A stretch of 64,000 bases of DNA from NCBI GenBank assembly GCA_949316235.1, contig OX438750.1, positions 14,882,865 to 14,946,864 of the forward strand, read 5' to 3'. A program made the position numbers and the translations under genes. Of the stretch, positions 47,301 to 57,169 are shown piece by piece. Position 1 is the stretch's first letter. The number at the start of each line of letters is the position of its first letter. The stretch is from Oegoconia quadripuncta (Eukaryota > Arthropoda > Insecta > Lepidoptera > Autostichidae). The notes under the pieces are model-generated. The model was not told the DNA's origin and did not search any database. It saw only the letters and a list, made by a program, of their open reading frames with translations.

Positions 47301-50300
47301 AATATGGGCTTTCCGGGTCAGTACCCTTCCACCTTCGGCCTTATCTTCACTTAACATCAGGTGTGATTGAGGTCAAGTGCTAACCCGTTGTGCATAAAAA
47401 AGCGACGATTTGCGACAACCTTGTAACAGTCAGAGTTCGAGGTTCGTATCGCCGATCATTAATTTTGTGCAGTCGGTAGCACGACGACCTTAAGAATTGT
47501 TGAACGTTGGTCACCATTTCATGTGACGTTAATTTATGAAATTTTTGTTTGTTGATGTTGATGGCATGTACTAAATACGATTGTTTGGGGTAATGTTCCT
47601 ATTATTCTGGTTGGATCGATCGCGATCGTCCATTTGAACACCCCTTTTGTAGACTCTACATGCCTATAACCGCCTCCGTGGCTTAATATAAACAACATTG
47701 GGTTTACGATTCGGAGGTCGCGGGTTCGATCCCCAGCGGGGTACATGTTTAAGTACTCGGTTTGGTTGGTGGTAGGGCATTTTAAATGTCCGCCTGGCTA
47801 AACTACCACCATTTTATCTAAATCTGCCGCCAGCAGCAATCCGTTGTGCATAAAAAAAATTCATCCTTTCTTTTCTAAATAATAAGCCTTTGCTTTTTAT
47901 TAATCCAAAAAAATAGGAAAGAGGAGATACTAGACTGAAAAGGAGGTTATTAGGTATAGCGTCGCGTAACAGAAGGCGTTTCCATAGGTAAAATATTTTT
48001 AAAGGAAGAAAAATTGCTTTTGCTCTTTGCTTTGCTGTGATAAAAAAATACTTCGAAATCAACGCTGTACATTTTTCTATGGAAAGACGAATGTTTTTAT
48101 TCTAAATTAAAAAATTAAACCGTCCTCATGTGTTCTACTTGCTATACCTACATATCTAACTATCCCACTAAACTTCTACAAAAACCACGTGTAAGGAACC
48201 TATAGTACTTCCTGGTAGGTACAACAGACAATTTTGTAATTTAGCTAGATAGATTAGACGTAGACATCCTAAAATATAAAGAGCATATAAAATACAAGGA
48301 ATTACTTGTTCTGCCAAACGACGAGGCAATTAAAACATGCTATTATTGTGCGCTTCGATTAAGAGAATCGCGGAAAATGCTCGGGATATTTTGATAAAAG
48401 CTTTATAGTATTAGTATTCTATAAATAAAAAACTAGATTTACCCTACTTTTGCAACTAATTCAAGGCAATATCACTGGGGTATCACTGTGAAAGGAGAAA
48501 ATAACACAGTATCTAGTCTGGACTATCTAGTCCAGTGGGCGAAGTGTCAATTTTGTTTAGATGTGACTTTATACTACTGTGTTCACGTTTCCGTGACGAT
48601 TTGTATGAAGCATTATGTATGAACAAACATCAGCGCCCCTAGCGGATTTTTCTGCGTGAAAAACTGTCACTTGACTTTTTGGCGGGAATTCGGCGAGTAA
48701 TATGGAACTTTTATTTATATTTCCTGCAATTTGTATATTTCGAGTTTTGATGTGTAACATAAATGCATAATATTGAGAACCAAAAACTTATGATTTACAC
48801 AATCATTAATTATTGGTGCTCAATAATCTGCCTAATGAAGTGAAAATACATATGACTGAGCCTTCGTATTCCCTCACGATTTGCCAAAATCTTCCATAGG
48901 GATCGTCACCTTATGGAAAAGAAATATATAAGCAATTTAATAACTAGAATTATTATTATACTCGACTATACTTTGAAGAAACTCATACCTTTGCCACAAG
49001 TTTGAGTCCTAAAGTACTGGTTTGACACTCGTTTGGCTGTGTAGCCTAACCCCCGGCCAAATGATAATAAGGCAACCCTAACAAAATGCGTCCACGTCTC
49101 GTTACGGGTTCTTTGCCGAGTAGCCTCGATCAAATACTCATTTATGGGCTAGTTAGATCCTTCCTTGCGATCTGTTGTATCCGGATATTTTCATAAAATA
49201 AAGACTATAAATCAGTTTTTACTTTTAACAGCTCATACATAATAGCATTGGTAAATGTTGCCATGGTACTGTCGTTTCTAGTGGGAATGCTACTAGAAGA
49301 AACTTTGGAACTGAATATAAACTAAATAAAATTGATACCCTTCAATCTATTTCTGATAATATAACTAATATTCCTTGGCCAAGCCTGCTCAGCGTAAATA
49401 ACAATGGGTTATTTATGTTGATTAAAACTAGAAAAGACTAGAAATTTGCTGTAAATTTGGGAGAAATTGACGTTTATTATTTTAATCTAGGATCTCTTCC
49501 AATTTGAATCACTAGTGCATATCAAGTCGAGTTAGATTTAAACACTGTTGTGTTTAAAGCAGGCATCGATCACGTATCTTATGTAGGACCTAATGTTTGA
49601 CTGCTCAGGTATAATAAATAAGTATGTAACTATGCAGACATAATTATTATTGTCTGTAACATAGTCCGTGCTTAGACAGAACTTTGTTTATAGTTGCATA
49701 TAAAATAGATTAGGTACCTATGTGTGGTAGGTCCTGAAATGTATTATAATGTACGTAAGCTATTCTTCGAAATAAATTATTCTATTCTAGTAGTTTAATC
49801 TTAAGTTAGAGATTTTTTTTAATCAAATTTTAAAGAGCTTGGTCGTATTAAACAACCATGTCGCTCTATACAGCCTCTATAGAGTAATTAAATAATGTTT
49901 TTATATAAACAATACACTGCTTTAGCTTGTTCCGAATTTGGAGAGGAGAGTTAGAGATGAGGTGTATAAATAAATACGTTGTAATATTTTCTGTAAATAA
50001 ACACTTCTACCTAGTTTCCAGCCCAAACTTCTCGTTGTTATAAATGCAGGAAATGGATCGTTATCTATGGTGGATAGATAGTAGATAGTATTCAATTTAA
50101 TAATTTTACTACAATATCAACATAGCTGGAAACAAAAATTTCCTAAAACTAACGCGACTTGAAATGTTTGCAGCTAAATATAAAACAGTTCGACATAATT
50201 TGCCATTGTTTTCCAGTAATCCACTTTAGGTACACGTAAAACTTTTCAATAAACTAGACAAACCATAGACATTCCAAGGATGAGCGCGAAAACGTGTAGA

Positions 50301-50945
50301 GTTCATAGCAGACACGTTTCGATCCCACCGATAGATTTATAGCCTGCCGAATAAAAATACCCCAGCGTTGGTTCAAGTCCAATGGGGCAACAATGTGGTC
50401 TATTAACCGACGATAGCTCATTACATAGTATAATAAATTGATCCAAATGTACCATTAAATGAATTATTGGCAACATTACAGTGAGTGGATTTTTATTTAT
50501 GAGACCGTTTGGTTATTTTTGGAGATATAGCTTCTATTGTGTTGCAGTTTTATAACAGTTGACTTACTAAAAGTTTATGCTTATCTAAAAATGTTATTTA
50601 CCTAGACGTGGAAAAGTTTTTGGCAGTTTTGAAAATTTCACACAACCTAATCTTTCTTGGTGCCTACGTATCTGACTAAGCATTAAAATTTTGATTAGAT
50701 AAAGATTTTATTTGATTTGATGATTATCGTCGGTGGCATAGGGTCGGAGTTAATTTCGTTATTTAACGCATCAACAGAAACAAACTTTTACTTTGGCGTA
50801 CATAGTTCAGCATAGGTCTTCATTTTTTTTAAATGAAGTACTTAAACTAAGGGTAGCCGCAAAAGCCGTCACAAAACGCCATGCCAAACTCACCGTAGAG
50901 AAATCGCACAACGAACGCAACTCTGTTGTCCCAGGTGTACGCCAT
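32189..50945 (-). CDS. Scp: Sarcoplasmic calcium-binding protein, complete four-exon gene
   Basis: Coding exons in transcript order: 50945-50894, 39435-39269, 37306-37073, 32311-32189. They sum to 576 bases, 191 residues plus stop, with matching phases (1, 0, 0). SCPs are cytosolic EF-hand calcium buffers of invertebrate muscle. The N-terminus MAYTWDNRVAFVVRFLYD and overall length agree closely with insect SCP. EF-hand 1 loop is residues 18-29 (DIDNNGYLDAHD), EF-hand 2 is 70-81 (DFDKDGMITVEE) and EF-hand 3 is 114-125 (DINSDGVIGVEE); all have Asp at 1 and 3 or Asn, Gly at 6 and an acidic residue at 12. The fourth loop (152-163, DDDRKLGGLTIG) lacks proper ligands, as is usual for insect SCP. 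Intron 1 is 11.5 kb. The gene converges on NPC1. Confidence 0.95.
32616..34935. mobile_element. Two opposed arms of TA-flanked TIR family F, possibly one 2.3 kb element
   Basis: A left arm at 32616-32712 (TATACCGGATGAGTG ... GGGCATATTAGGTAAGTGAA) and an inverse arm at 34838-34935. The same 90-base arms bound the compact copies at 40337-40695 and 45594-46031. A family B SINE is inserted between. No transposase frame was found, so it may instead be two truncated copies. Confidence 0.45.
33304..33580 (+). repeat. tRNA-derived SINE, family B, full length
   Basis: GACGACCTGTTTGGTGTAAT head, GGGTTCGAATCCCGCTAGGG B-box, GTACCCGAGTTATGGATG, A11 stretch, CTAGATGGCG and a TATTATTATT tail. It serves as the reference copy for family B. 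Confidence 0.8.
35383..35643 (-). repeat. tRNA-derived SINE, family B, reverse, full length
   Basis: Reverse of the pattern at 33304-33580, from an ATAAATAATAAATAA tail to ACCACTACACCAAACAGG. Confidence 0.8.
35644..37072. other. SCP intron 3 (part)
   Basis: AT-rich, no coding signal or clear repeat apart from an A15 run near 35800. Confidence 0.5.
37073..37306 (-). CDS. Scp: SCP exon 3: rest of EF-hand 2 and EF-hand 3
   Basis: Acceptor ATTTACAG and donor AAT|GTAAGT; 78 codons, phase 0 on both sides. It encodes DGMITVEEF, NSCVGKKYEDFP and DINSDGVIGVEEYRYDCVQR. Confidence 0.96.
37307..39268. other. SCP intron 2
   Basis: No supported feature; the open frames are unsupported. Confidence 0.5.
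39269..39435 (-). CDS. Scp: SCP exon 2: EF-hand 1 and first part of EF-hand 2
   Basis: Acceptor TCCATTTCAG, entered with two bases completing Asp18; donor AAG|GTGCCA, a weaker than average donor. It encodes DIDNNGYLDAHDFQCLALRS and ends in IAQLADFDK, splitting EF-hand 2. Confidence 0.95.
39560..39799. mobile_element. MITE in SCP intron 1
   Basis: GGGCCCGCAGTCTCGACATA at the left and TATGTCGAGACTGCAGGCCC at the right are inverse, extending through GATAGC; the inner GGTCGTTAA and TTAACGACC also pair. It lies 125 bases upstream of SCP exon 2. Confidence 0.7.
39800..40336. other. SCP intron 1 spacer
   Basis: No supported feature seen. Confidence 0.4.
40337..40695. mobile_element. TIR element family F, compact copy
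   Basis: TATACCGGATGAGTC at the left, inverse CATTCGGTATA at the right, with arms of about 90 bases containing GGGCATATTAGGTAGGTAAA. TA flanks fit a Tc1/mariner-like target. The centre has no coding capacity. Confidence 0.65.
41378..41480 (+). repeat. SINE family A, 3' end
   Basis: TCCGGGTCAGTACGCTTCCA to GTTGTGCATAAAAAAAG only. Confidence 0.6.
41498..41667 (-). repeat. SINE family A, degraded, reverse
   Basis: ACTGACTATCTTATC to GGGAACCGAACCCGCGACT, tail-to-tail with the copy before it. Confidence 0.55.
41690..41850 (-). repeat. Interspersed repeat, family D, reverse
   Basis: In reverse it reads ACACGTGACAGGTGGTGAGC and CCTTTTGAAATATACAGAAA, shared with 1900-2125. Confidence 0.5.
41864..42149 (+). 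repeat. tRNA-derived SINE, family B, full length
   Basis: Best-preserved tRNA-like head in the window: TGGTGTAGTGGTTAGCACCT and GGTTGCGGGTTCGAATCCCG. Ends in a TTTATTTATTTATTTATC tail. Confidence 0.8.
42797..43112 (-). mobile_element. MITE family E, reverse partial copy
   Basis: Begins TTAGGTCCTTACCTATAAAA, the inverse of the right end of 43630-44050, and follows it in reverse to CCTTGAAA. Confidence 0.6.
43630..44050 (+). mobile_element. MITE family E, full length
   Basis: ATTGGGTCTTTACCTATGAA at the left and TTCATAGGTAAGGACCTAAT at the right are inverse ends of a 421-base element with no coding capacity. Confidence 0.7.
44541..44875 (-). repeat. tRNA-derived SINE, family A, reverse, full length
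   Basis: Complete from a T10 tract (the tail) through GGGTTAGCACTTGACCTCAA to the head CCGAAACG ... GGGCCACGGAGGCGGTT. Serves as the reference copy for family A. Confidence 0.8.
44876..45593. other. SCP intron 1 spacer
   Basis: No supported feature seen. Confidence 0.4.
45594..46031. mobile_element. TIR element family F, compact copy
   Basis: TATACCGG at the left and CCGGTATA at the right, with GGGCATATTAGGTAAGTGAA arms; CGGTCGCG and TAGCCTATTC near the centre are shared with 40337-40695. Confidence 0.65.
46124..46285 (+). repeat. Interspersed repeat, family C (SINE-like), fullest copy
   Basis: ACGTCCCCACTGTTGGGGCA, ATAATCCACTATGCG, TGCGGATTGGTGAA and TTTTTAAACCGCCCTTGTA in order. Confidence 0.6.
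46429..46640 (+). repeat. SINE family B, internally deleted
   Basis: GATCTGTTTGGTGTAGAGAT and CGGATTCGAATCCCGCTAG, then a jump from TTTTCATTTA to ACCATCTGGCATCC. Confidence 0.7.
46646..46872 (+). repeat. Retroposon 3' end
   Basis: TTTCCGCCCGCGGCTTCGCC, AATTTCAGCCAAATCCGTTC and AACTTTCGCATTTATAATGT, the common lepidopteran tail. Confidence 0.55.
47074..47401 (+). repeat. tRNA-derived SINE, family A, full length
   Basis: GCGCCTCCATGGCTCAATGT head to GTTGTGCATAAAAA tail. Confidence 0.8.
47670..47859 (+). repeat. tRNA-derived SINE, family A, internally deleted
   Basis: Intact head CGCCTCCGTGGC and B-box GGGTTCGATCCCC, then a jump from CTGCCGCCAGCAGCAAT to CCGTTGTGCATAAAAAAAA. Confidence 0.75.
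47860..50893. other. SCP intron 1, proximal part
   Basis: About 3 kb without a supported gene or clear repeat; open frames lack any family resemblance. Confidence 0.45.
50894..50945 (-). CDS. Scp: SCP exon 1 with start codon
   Basis: ATG at 50945-50943 in a strong insect start context (CAAAAATGGC). Seventeen codons plus one base, then donor G|GTGAGT. It encodes MAYTWDNRVAFVVRFLY, the conserved SCP N-terminus. It is too short for ORF callers and was found from the family's expected start. Confidence 0.93.
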
Positions 50946-51120
50946 TTTTGATTGGAATTTAGATGAGGTCTAGTTGTTGAGGCAAGTTGCGCGGCGGCGG
51001 TCGCACGGCGACTGCCGGCCGCCGCTCGCGCCACTCGGCTCCGAATTAACGGAATAAAACAATATTGCGGATCGCTCGCGACGTGACGCGGCGGCGCTGT
51101 AAATATCTATAGACTCAACG
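50946..51120 (-). promoter_or_regulatory. Probable SCP 5' untranslated region and core promoter
   Basis: A CpG-rich block directly upstream of the SCP start codon, unlike the AT-rich neighbourhood. A TATA-like CTATAGATA lies at about 51104-51112, which would place the transcription start near 51075 and leave a leader of about 130 bases. No muscle-specific site was identified with confidence. Confidence 0.3.
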
Positions 51121-51271
51121 CAAGACCCTTTCGATTTAACCGCTTCCCCAGCGGTTGGCAGCCGCGGTTGATGCGCTTGACCCGGCTTAAGCGTGGTGCA
51201 CATGCCTTGATCAGCGATCAAAGAAGATAAGCTTTCATCTGAAATCTGCCCCTACCCTAATTGTTTGAGCC

Positions 51272-51532
51272 TAAATAAATAATAATAAATAAATAATAAA
51301 TAATAAATATTTCAGACACTTACACCAATCATCTAGTCCCAAACTAAGCAAAGCTTGTGCTATGGATACTAGATAACGGATAAACATTCATAAATATTTA
51401 TATAAACATCCATGACTCGGGAATAAATGTTCGTATTCGTCACACAAACATTTACCCCTCGCGGGATTCGAACCCGCAACCGTTGGCTTCGCTGACAGGG
51501 TCACTATCGACTACACCAACTGGTCGTCAAAT
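51272..51532 (-). repeat. tRNA-derived SINE, family B variant, reverse
   Basis: CGCGGGATTCGAACCCGCAA (B-box) and GACTACACCAACTGGTCGTC (head) in reverse; the body differs from the main family B (TAGATAACGGATAAACATTC). Confidence 0.7.
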
Positions 51533-51568
51533 AACCTAATTTTATTTATAAATTAAGTAAAAAATAAG

Positions 51569-51847
51569 AGGTCGCAGATTCGACTCTCAGTGAGGTACAT
51601 GTTTAGTACTCGGTTTGGTTGGTGGTAGGGTTTTTAAATTTCCGCCTGGCTACCAACACGTTATCTAAGTCTGCCGCCAAAAAAGCATGTTAATGGCATT
51701 GTTGTGCTCCCGTTGTCAGAGATAAGATAGCCAGTCCCCCAAATAAGATGGGGTTTTCGAGTCAGTAAGCTTCCACCTTCGGCCTCATCTTCACTTAACA
51801 TCAGGTGTAATTGAAGTCAACTGCTAAACCATTGCGCATAAAAAAAT
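51569..51847 (+). repeat. SINE family A, head truncated
   Basis: GAGGTCGCAGATTCGACTCT to GCGCATAAAAAAAT. Confidence 0.65.
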
Positions 51848-52209
51848 ACAAAATGGTAGTTTTCATTATATGTATTATGAAACGGCCAACCTTTTTTTTT
51901 TTTTTTTTGTTTAATAAGAATGGGATCGCTCTTGACCTTAATCTGGACTAATGTCGAGATAAGGTCTACGATGGAACGAGCAAACCTTCATAAAACAGGG
52001 TTTTCATCTTAATTTAACTATCTTCACTTGCATTGGCAAGAACATCACAAAAAGTTATAACATGAAATTTTGGTTAACAGTACAGCCACAAAATAAAATT
52101 ATGGAGACATTTCCTAAATGAGCGAATCAAATGCATTGATTAGTAACAGACTATGTGACACTTCTTAAGCTTATATGTGCGGGTCGTGTCCGACTCTGCG
52201 GTGATATTT
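51848..52209. other. Spacer after the unrecognised gene
   Basis: A T18 run near 51893 and the CTTGACCTTAATC edge of a decayed SINE; otherwise nothing. Confidence 0.35.
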
Positions 52210-52372
52210 TTATGACAGTAAATTAAGTTTGTAGACCTTCGAAGGCGCGTTTCGCTTGGAGTTTTGTCTGTGGGCTTTCGGAATAACATAGCCATCTTGG
52301 GGATAATCTCTACTCGCATTTGTATTATTTGCCACGGTAAATGCATGCACGCCGCCGCCCCGGCGCAGTAAC
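52210..52372 (-). CDS. Terminal exon of the same unrecognised gene
   Basis: Acceptor CTTTTTTAG, one base completing the Met codon begun at 53306, then 53 residues and TAA at 52212-52210. It contains DYPQDGYVIPKAHRQNSKR and ends VYKLNLLS; the end is basic and polar. It is GC-richer than its surroundings. No clear poly(A) signal follows closely, which lowers confidence. Confidence 0.4.
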
Positions 52373-52845
52373 CTAAAAAAGTTGCTTGTTGCAGGCCATA
52401 GAATGAAATAGGTAATTTTTACTGCCTTATCTCCCTGGATAAATATCGATATGGGCCCAATTTATAAGAGTTTCTCATAAAGTTTCAAGGGCTTGTATGT
52501 TATAAGCTGCCCATATAGTCGATTAGTGTGTGTACACCCTTACCTGCACTCCCAGACTGCAAGGCCGCCATTGCATCAGAGCATAGCTCTTTTTACTCCG
52601 AGCAGAGCCGATACAATTAATAGATACCTAACTAATTAGGAGACGAAAGTTATTATTTATTTCTCTATTAGTAATCAAATAATTGATTACAGCGACATTG
52701 ACTTGTATCTTTCAATTTATTTTCATTATGACATCCAGTTATCTTACTCGTATCTTGTCTTTCAGGCATACATATGTTCGGCAACCAGCACTCTCTCACA
52801 ATAGAAGAGTCTGGGGTGTGTTGGTCACAAGACGATAGATAGTTA

Positions 52846-52990
52846 TAAATAAATAATAATAAATATTTCGAACACTTACACCAATCATTTAGTACCAACT
52901 AAGCAAAGCTTATACTATGGATACTAGATAACGGATAAACATTTATATAAACATCCATGACTCAGGAATAAATGTTCATATTTATCACAT
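52846..52990 (-). repeat. SINE family B variant, 3' part, reverse
   Basis: TAGTACCAACTAAGCAAAGC and GATAACGGATAAACATT match 51272-51532. Confidence 0.6.
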
Positions 52991-53305
52991 AGTTATTATG
53001 CTTACCAGATTACCACAAACCTTTACCCACAATACCCACAAAACCCACAAACAATTTGAGGGTAAAAGAGTGGGAAAGTTTTAGATTAGTCTGGGGTCGA
53101 AGGCAGGTATAGATAGAGTCACGTAGGGCACCGTCTACCTTCAGTACACAGTATATCCTGGCTTACAGGAGTTACAGTGGGAAGGGTGCGAAGGTGAGAT
53201 GGTATTTATATTATTATCGTTCAGCCAATTTGTTACTTCATACACATTAATGTATAGGATTATGTGGGAACCTAATTAATAGGTAATCATCAATTGCTTA
53301 CTTAC

Positions 53306-53385
53306 ATGGCACTGAAATGTGCCCTCTGACCATAGGATTTGTACGAAAGCTGAAGGTCATTGACAAACTTTTGAGGATCCTTTTT
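53306..53385 (-). CDS. Exon of an unrecognised minus-strand gene (upstream piece)
   Basis: An 80-base open segment between a good acceptor (TTCATTCCAG) and a good donor (AT|GTAAGT). In phase 0 it encodes 26 residues with a globular look, including KFVNDLQLSYKSYGQRAHFS, and leaves in phase 2. The next exon at 52372-52210 continues the frame exactly. I do not recognise the family. Earlier exons would lie between here and the TXNDC15 promoter near 55.3 kb but were not found. A second frame is also open across both pieces. Confidence 0.4.
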
Positions 53386-54400
53386 CTGGAATGAAAATGA
53401 AACTTAAATCTTTTACAGTCGATAGCCGACTTTGTAGTCGATGTTGAAAAAGGACCTTGATAATACGTAAGAGACAAACGGACAACAAGGGGAACGCTAA
53501 AATACGCCAAAAAAAGGATAATGAATTCTAGGTTAGACAAAAAAAATCCTATATTATGCTTACGCCTTACATTATTATTAGGTACAATGGGGCAAACTGA
53601 GATAACAATACATATAATCTATACAAATATTTTTTTATAGAAAGTAAATAAATATTAGGCACCTAATCATGCTCAGGAAAAAAGCCAAGGTAATATCAAC
53701 AAATCACACGAGCTAAATATACGAATAGGTAGTTTATTTATCGCTATCCGCTGGGGAATCGAACCCGAGAACAGTCTATTTATAGGACTAATAATAGTGG
53801 AGAAAGTAGGTACAATTTTAATTGTGACTTTGCGTTAAAAGTAGTACCCGAATACTGTACGTTACGACTGTCGAAAAATTATTATTATCTCTCTACTATA
53901 TTAACTTTCCGCCCGTGGCTTTGGATGAATTACTTTACCGGGGTCGGTTAAAAAGTACCCAATGTCCTTCTTCATGTTCCAGCTACCTGACTACCAAATT
54001 TCAATCCAATCGGTTCAACAGTTTAGGAGTGAAACCCGAATAGACTTTGCCATCTATAATATTAGTAAGTTTTGAAGTATGGATCTTTTTTTCCAGGTGT
54101 CTGTTCTACGTTTACGAATATGTAGATGTGTTGTCAGAGTTGTTGGTGATTCAAGTATTTACCCGACTAAGACGAAGCCAAAAGTAGCGTAATGTGTTCA
54201 ATCTATCTATAAGTATATAAGTATGTGTGTTATACCACCTACATCATAAATACCTCAGCTGATTTTGTTATAAAACGTAGATTATTGATATTCTTGTATG
54301 AATTATGAAGTGTGAACAGACGCACAGTGAAGAATCATACGGAGTTATAAGGTTGCCAGATTGGGCGACAAGCTCCGATGGTCGATTGGCGACTTATAAA
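53386..54400. other. Spacer or intron with a retroposon tail
   Basis: 53905-54067 holds TTTCCGCCCGTGGCTTTGG, AATCCAATCGGTTCAACAG and a TATAATATTAGTAAG end, the same tail family as 46646-46872. No upstream exon of the unrecognised minus-strand gene was found. Confidence 0.4.
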
Positions 54401-54409
54401 TGCAATCGG

Positions 54410-54594
54410 CGCTAAGTCGCGTCGCGCTGTTTAGCTAATCTCAGAAATAATTTGGTTGGGTTGGAGTGGAGGGCCGCGGCCTTCTTCTCACCGCGAGGTA
54501 TACATCCCGTTACGGGAGGGCATCCCACATAACCGTCTCGCCGACCCCCAGATGAGGCGATAAATGTAACGCATTTCCCCGCGAGAAAAAAAAA
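54410..54594 (+). repeat. GC-rich retroposon-like segment with A-rich end
   Basis: A GC-rich block (GGAGGGCCGCGGCCTTCTTC ... TTTCCCCGCGAG) ending in A9, set in AT-rich DNA. Probably a retroelement 3' end; family not recognised. Confidence 0.3.
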
Positions 54595-55356
54595 GACATG
54601 CGAAGGAATAAAGTTCAACAAAGAAGTTTCATAATTCCAAATGTTTTTTTTTTGTTTTTTAAATATTATACCACTGGTTGTCTTTTAACGTACTTATGTT
54701 ATGTTACCTTGGGATCTTCAAGAGCAGAGTGAATAGGCATTTATTGATATCGTGTGCTTCATCTTCCACCACATCGTCAATTTCCATCAGGTGAGATTGT
54801 GGTCAAACGCGAATTCAGTCAATCATAAAAAAAATGTTGTTCTTTATTATGGTGCACCCTTACTTGTTTTTCGATCTACACAGCCCGGGCTACCTGGAAA
54901 AGATTTTTAGTGATAGTCACCTAATTGTATTCTATTGTAATTATCAAAAATTATTGTACATTATTTTGTGCAATTAAGAGTATTTGTTGTTGTCCTGTAC
55001 CTGGCGATAGAAAATTTACATCCAGAATTAAATTATCTTGATTTCAGAGAAAAACCTAGTGCCGCCGCGTGAAAAAGCTTGATATAAATTTTGATGACTT
55101 ATATCGGCACGGATCTGGCAACCTTATGTAAGCCTTATGTAGAATATAACGCAGCTGTCAGAGCTAAGACGCGGCGGTATGGTTTGCTCTCCCTAGCCTT
55201 TCCATTCATGTGCATTCATGGAAGAACAAAACATCAATCGATAAGCAGCTGTCAGAAAATGAAAACATTGGTATATTTTGGAATTCTAATTTTCCGGCAA
55301 ACAAATATCTTATATTTTTCGCCCACATAATCACACCGCTCCGAACATCAAATAAC

Positions 55357-55408
55357 ATGTATTTTTGTATTCGCAATGACGTAATGTTTGTTATTTTACT
55401 TGTAATAG
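55357..55408 (+). CDS. TXNDC15: TXNDC15 exon 1: signal peptide
   Basis: ATG with A at -3, seventeen codons and one base, donor ATAG|GTAAGT. It encodes MYFCIRNDVMFVILLVI, a signal-peptide core that finishes in exon 2. Confidence 0.9.
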
Positions 55409-56776
55409 GTAAGTTTTAATCTTAGTTTACAAACAGGCAACTTCAACATTCCTCGGAGTCAACCATCCTGTTTTAAACGGATCCATAAGCTCATTTTATT
55501 ATGCTAAAGATGGCAAAAATCACTGTCTTATTGTGCTAGAAGAGCACGATATAAAAAGCCATATATTAAAAAAAAAATCAGTGTAGAAAAATGAAATTTT
55601 TATCAACTTTATAGTACGTCGTCCTGTGGCTGATATGATGATGACGATAGAGAAATTTATGGAGAAGGCCTATGTTTATTAGTGTACATCCAGTGGATGA
55701 TATGATGATGACTGCTACATCCACCTTACGTCCTCACTATAGTACAAAATCCATCACTAGGGTTTGTGTCTGGCTGGCTACTTACCACCTGATAAGTTTA
55801 TGTTGGCTTAAAGAGTGCCTTCAAGTGAAAACAACTGGGACCAACTATTTAATGTCACCCTCGCACAGAAACCAATGCCACTAGTGGTAACCCAACAAAG
55901 GACTTTTAGACATTTTTAACTTGTTACTAATTCAATTTTATTCCAGGCTTGGCGACTGTAACCACACAATATGATGCAGATGAGGAAGCAGAAGTTGAAT
56001 CACAAGATGACATAGATATTCTCAATGTTGATGAGTCAGAATCTCTCCTATCCAATGTTGTGTCCGATGTGAACAAAACGTTAACAAACCTTTACAATCA
56101 TGTAACTTCAGCCAACATTACCACAGAAAATACAACTCGGACTAGTAACGGAACTAGGAAGTTGGTCAAATGTAGAGATATCACCTATGAGGTTAATGAA
56201 GAAGCCGAGCCATCTATTGAGATAATTAATGCGACTCGGTTAGCCAAGCTTCTACAAGCTAAGCCAGATATTACCAGGAGAGATATGGAAGCTGATTGCA
56301 CTTTAGTACTGTTCTATACTAAAGCTTGTCCATTCAGTGCACATGCCGCTCCACACTACAATGCCCTAGCAAGATCTTTCCCTAATGTAAAAATGGTAGC
56401 TCTTGATGCTTTAAAATATCATGGCATAAACGCCCAGTATGGCATTGTCGGTGTTCCAACTTTAAAAATGTTCCATAATGGGCGACCCGTTGGCAAATTC
56501 AATGGAACAGAATATAACATTTATTCATTTGGTAAATTTATTCACACTATAACTGGTCAAAATCCACATGTGTTGTTAGTTACTTCAAAAGATTTCCAAG
56601 GGCCTGTTTCTAGTGTGGTGGAACAGGAAACAGACTATTTTTTGGTCTTATCATGGTTGTTTATTATTGTGTGTACTGTATACTACTTCATGCAGTCAAG
56701 GTGGTGGAAGATGATTGTTGAGGTGGTGCAGAATAACTGGAGAGAATCTGAAGCTCAACATGAGCACAATGATTAG
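55357..56776 (+). CDS. TXNDC15: Thioredoxin domain-containing protein 15, complete two-exon gene
   Basis: Exons 55357-55408 and 55947-56776 encode 293 residues. TXNDC15 is a single-pass membrane protein with a luminal or extracellular thioredoxin fold; in mammals it is linked to cilia. Residues 1-23 form a hydrophobic signal peptide. Residues 25-90 are acidic, with several N-glycosylation sequons. The thioredoxin domain covers about 125-220: CTLVLFYTKACPFSAHAAPH holds the redox site at 145-148 as CPFS, a CxxS form also known in this family, so a classical dithiol disulfide exchange is unlikely. The cis-proline motif GVP is at 186-188. A membrane helix spans about 249-266 and the short tail is cytosolic. 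The start at 55357 is the only in-frame ATG ahead of the splice. Confidence 0.95.
55947..56776 (+). CDS. TXNDC15: TXNDC15 exon 2: thioredoxin domain and membrane anchor
   Basis: Acceptor TTTTATTCCAG; two bases complete Gly18. The frame then runs without a break to TAG at 56774-56776. It carries CPFS, GVPTLKMFHNG and the helix YFLVLSWLFIIVCTVYYF. Confidence 0.96.
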
Positions 56777-56895
56777 TTTTAGGCTTGTTCTTTTATTTTT
56801 AGTTGATTGTTGAATATATTATGTTGCTTTTTCATAACTTGTATTTTCTTACCCAACTAAGGCAAATGCAATGAGCTCAAGAGGTTTCAAGATGA

Positions 56896-56901
56896 AATAA
56901 A
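56896..56901 (+). terminator. TXNDC15 poly(A) signal
   Basis: AATAAA 120 bases after the TXNDC15 stop codon. Confidence 0.6.
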
Positions 56902-57169
56902 AAATTACAGTTTTTATCCTTACATTGATAATAATAAGAAATACATTGCAATTATTGTTTAGTGGTTGCACACACTAATTCATTAGGAAGCAAAAAGTGA
57001 TATCTAATTCTTTTGTTTTTAGTATCTGTTTATTATTAAAGTTGTTTGTACGAGATAATCTTTGGAACTAATCGGATTCAGAAAATCCTTTCACAGAAAG
57101 CTACACTATCCGCGAGTGACATGGGTGATATTCAATGATATTAAATAAAGTGGATAAGTAATGGGTGAA

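Noticed and set aside
47860..48062. An 82-codon minus-strand frame
   Set aside because: Low-complexity composition, no family resemblance and no splice context.
50807..51221. Two overlapping Arg/Ala-rich minus-strand frames upstream of SCP
   Set aside because: They are other-frame readings of the GC-rich SCP leader and promoter; the SCP start codon sits among them in a different frame with conserved sequence.
54860..54910. A 30-base microexon on the minus strand (between TTTTCCAG and CAA|GTAAGG)
   Set aside because: Its phase does not connect to the exon at 53385 and nothing else supports it.
55091..55330. A 79-codon + strand frame before TXNDC15
   Set aside because: It is in another frame from the signal peptide exon, ends before it and has no splice link.
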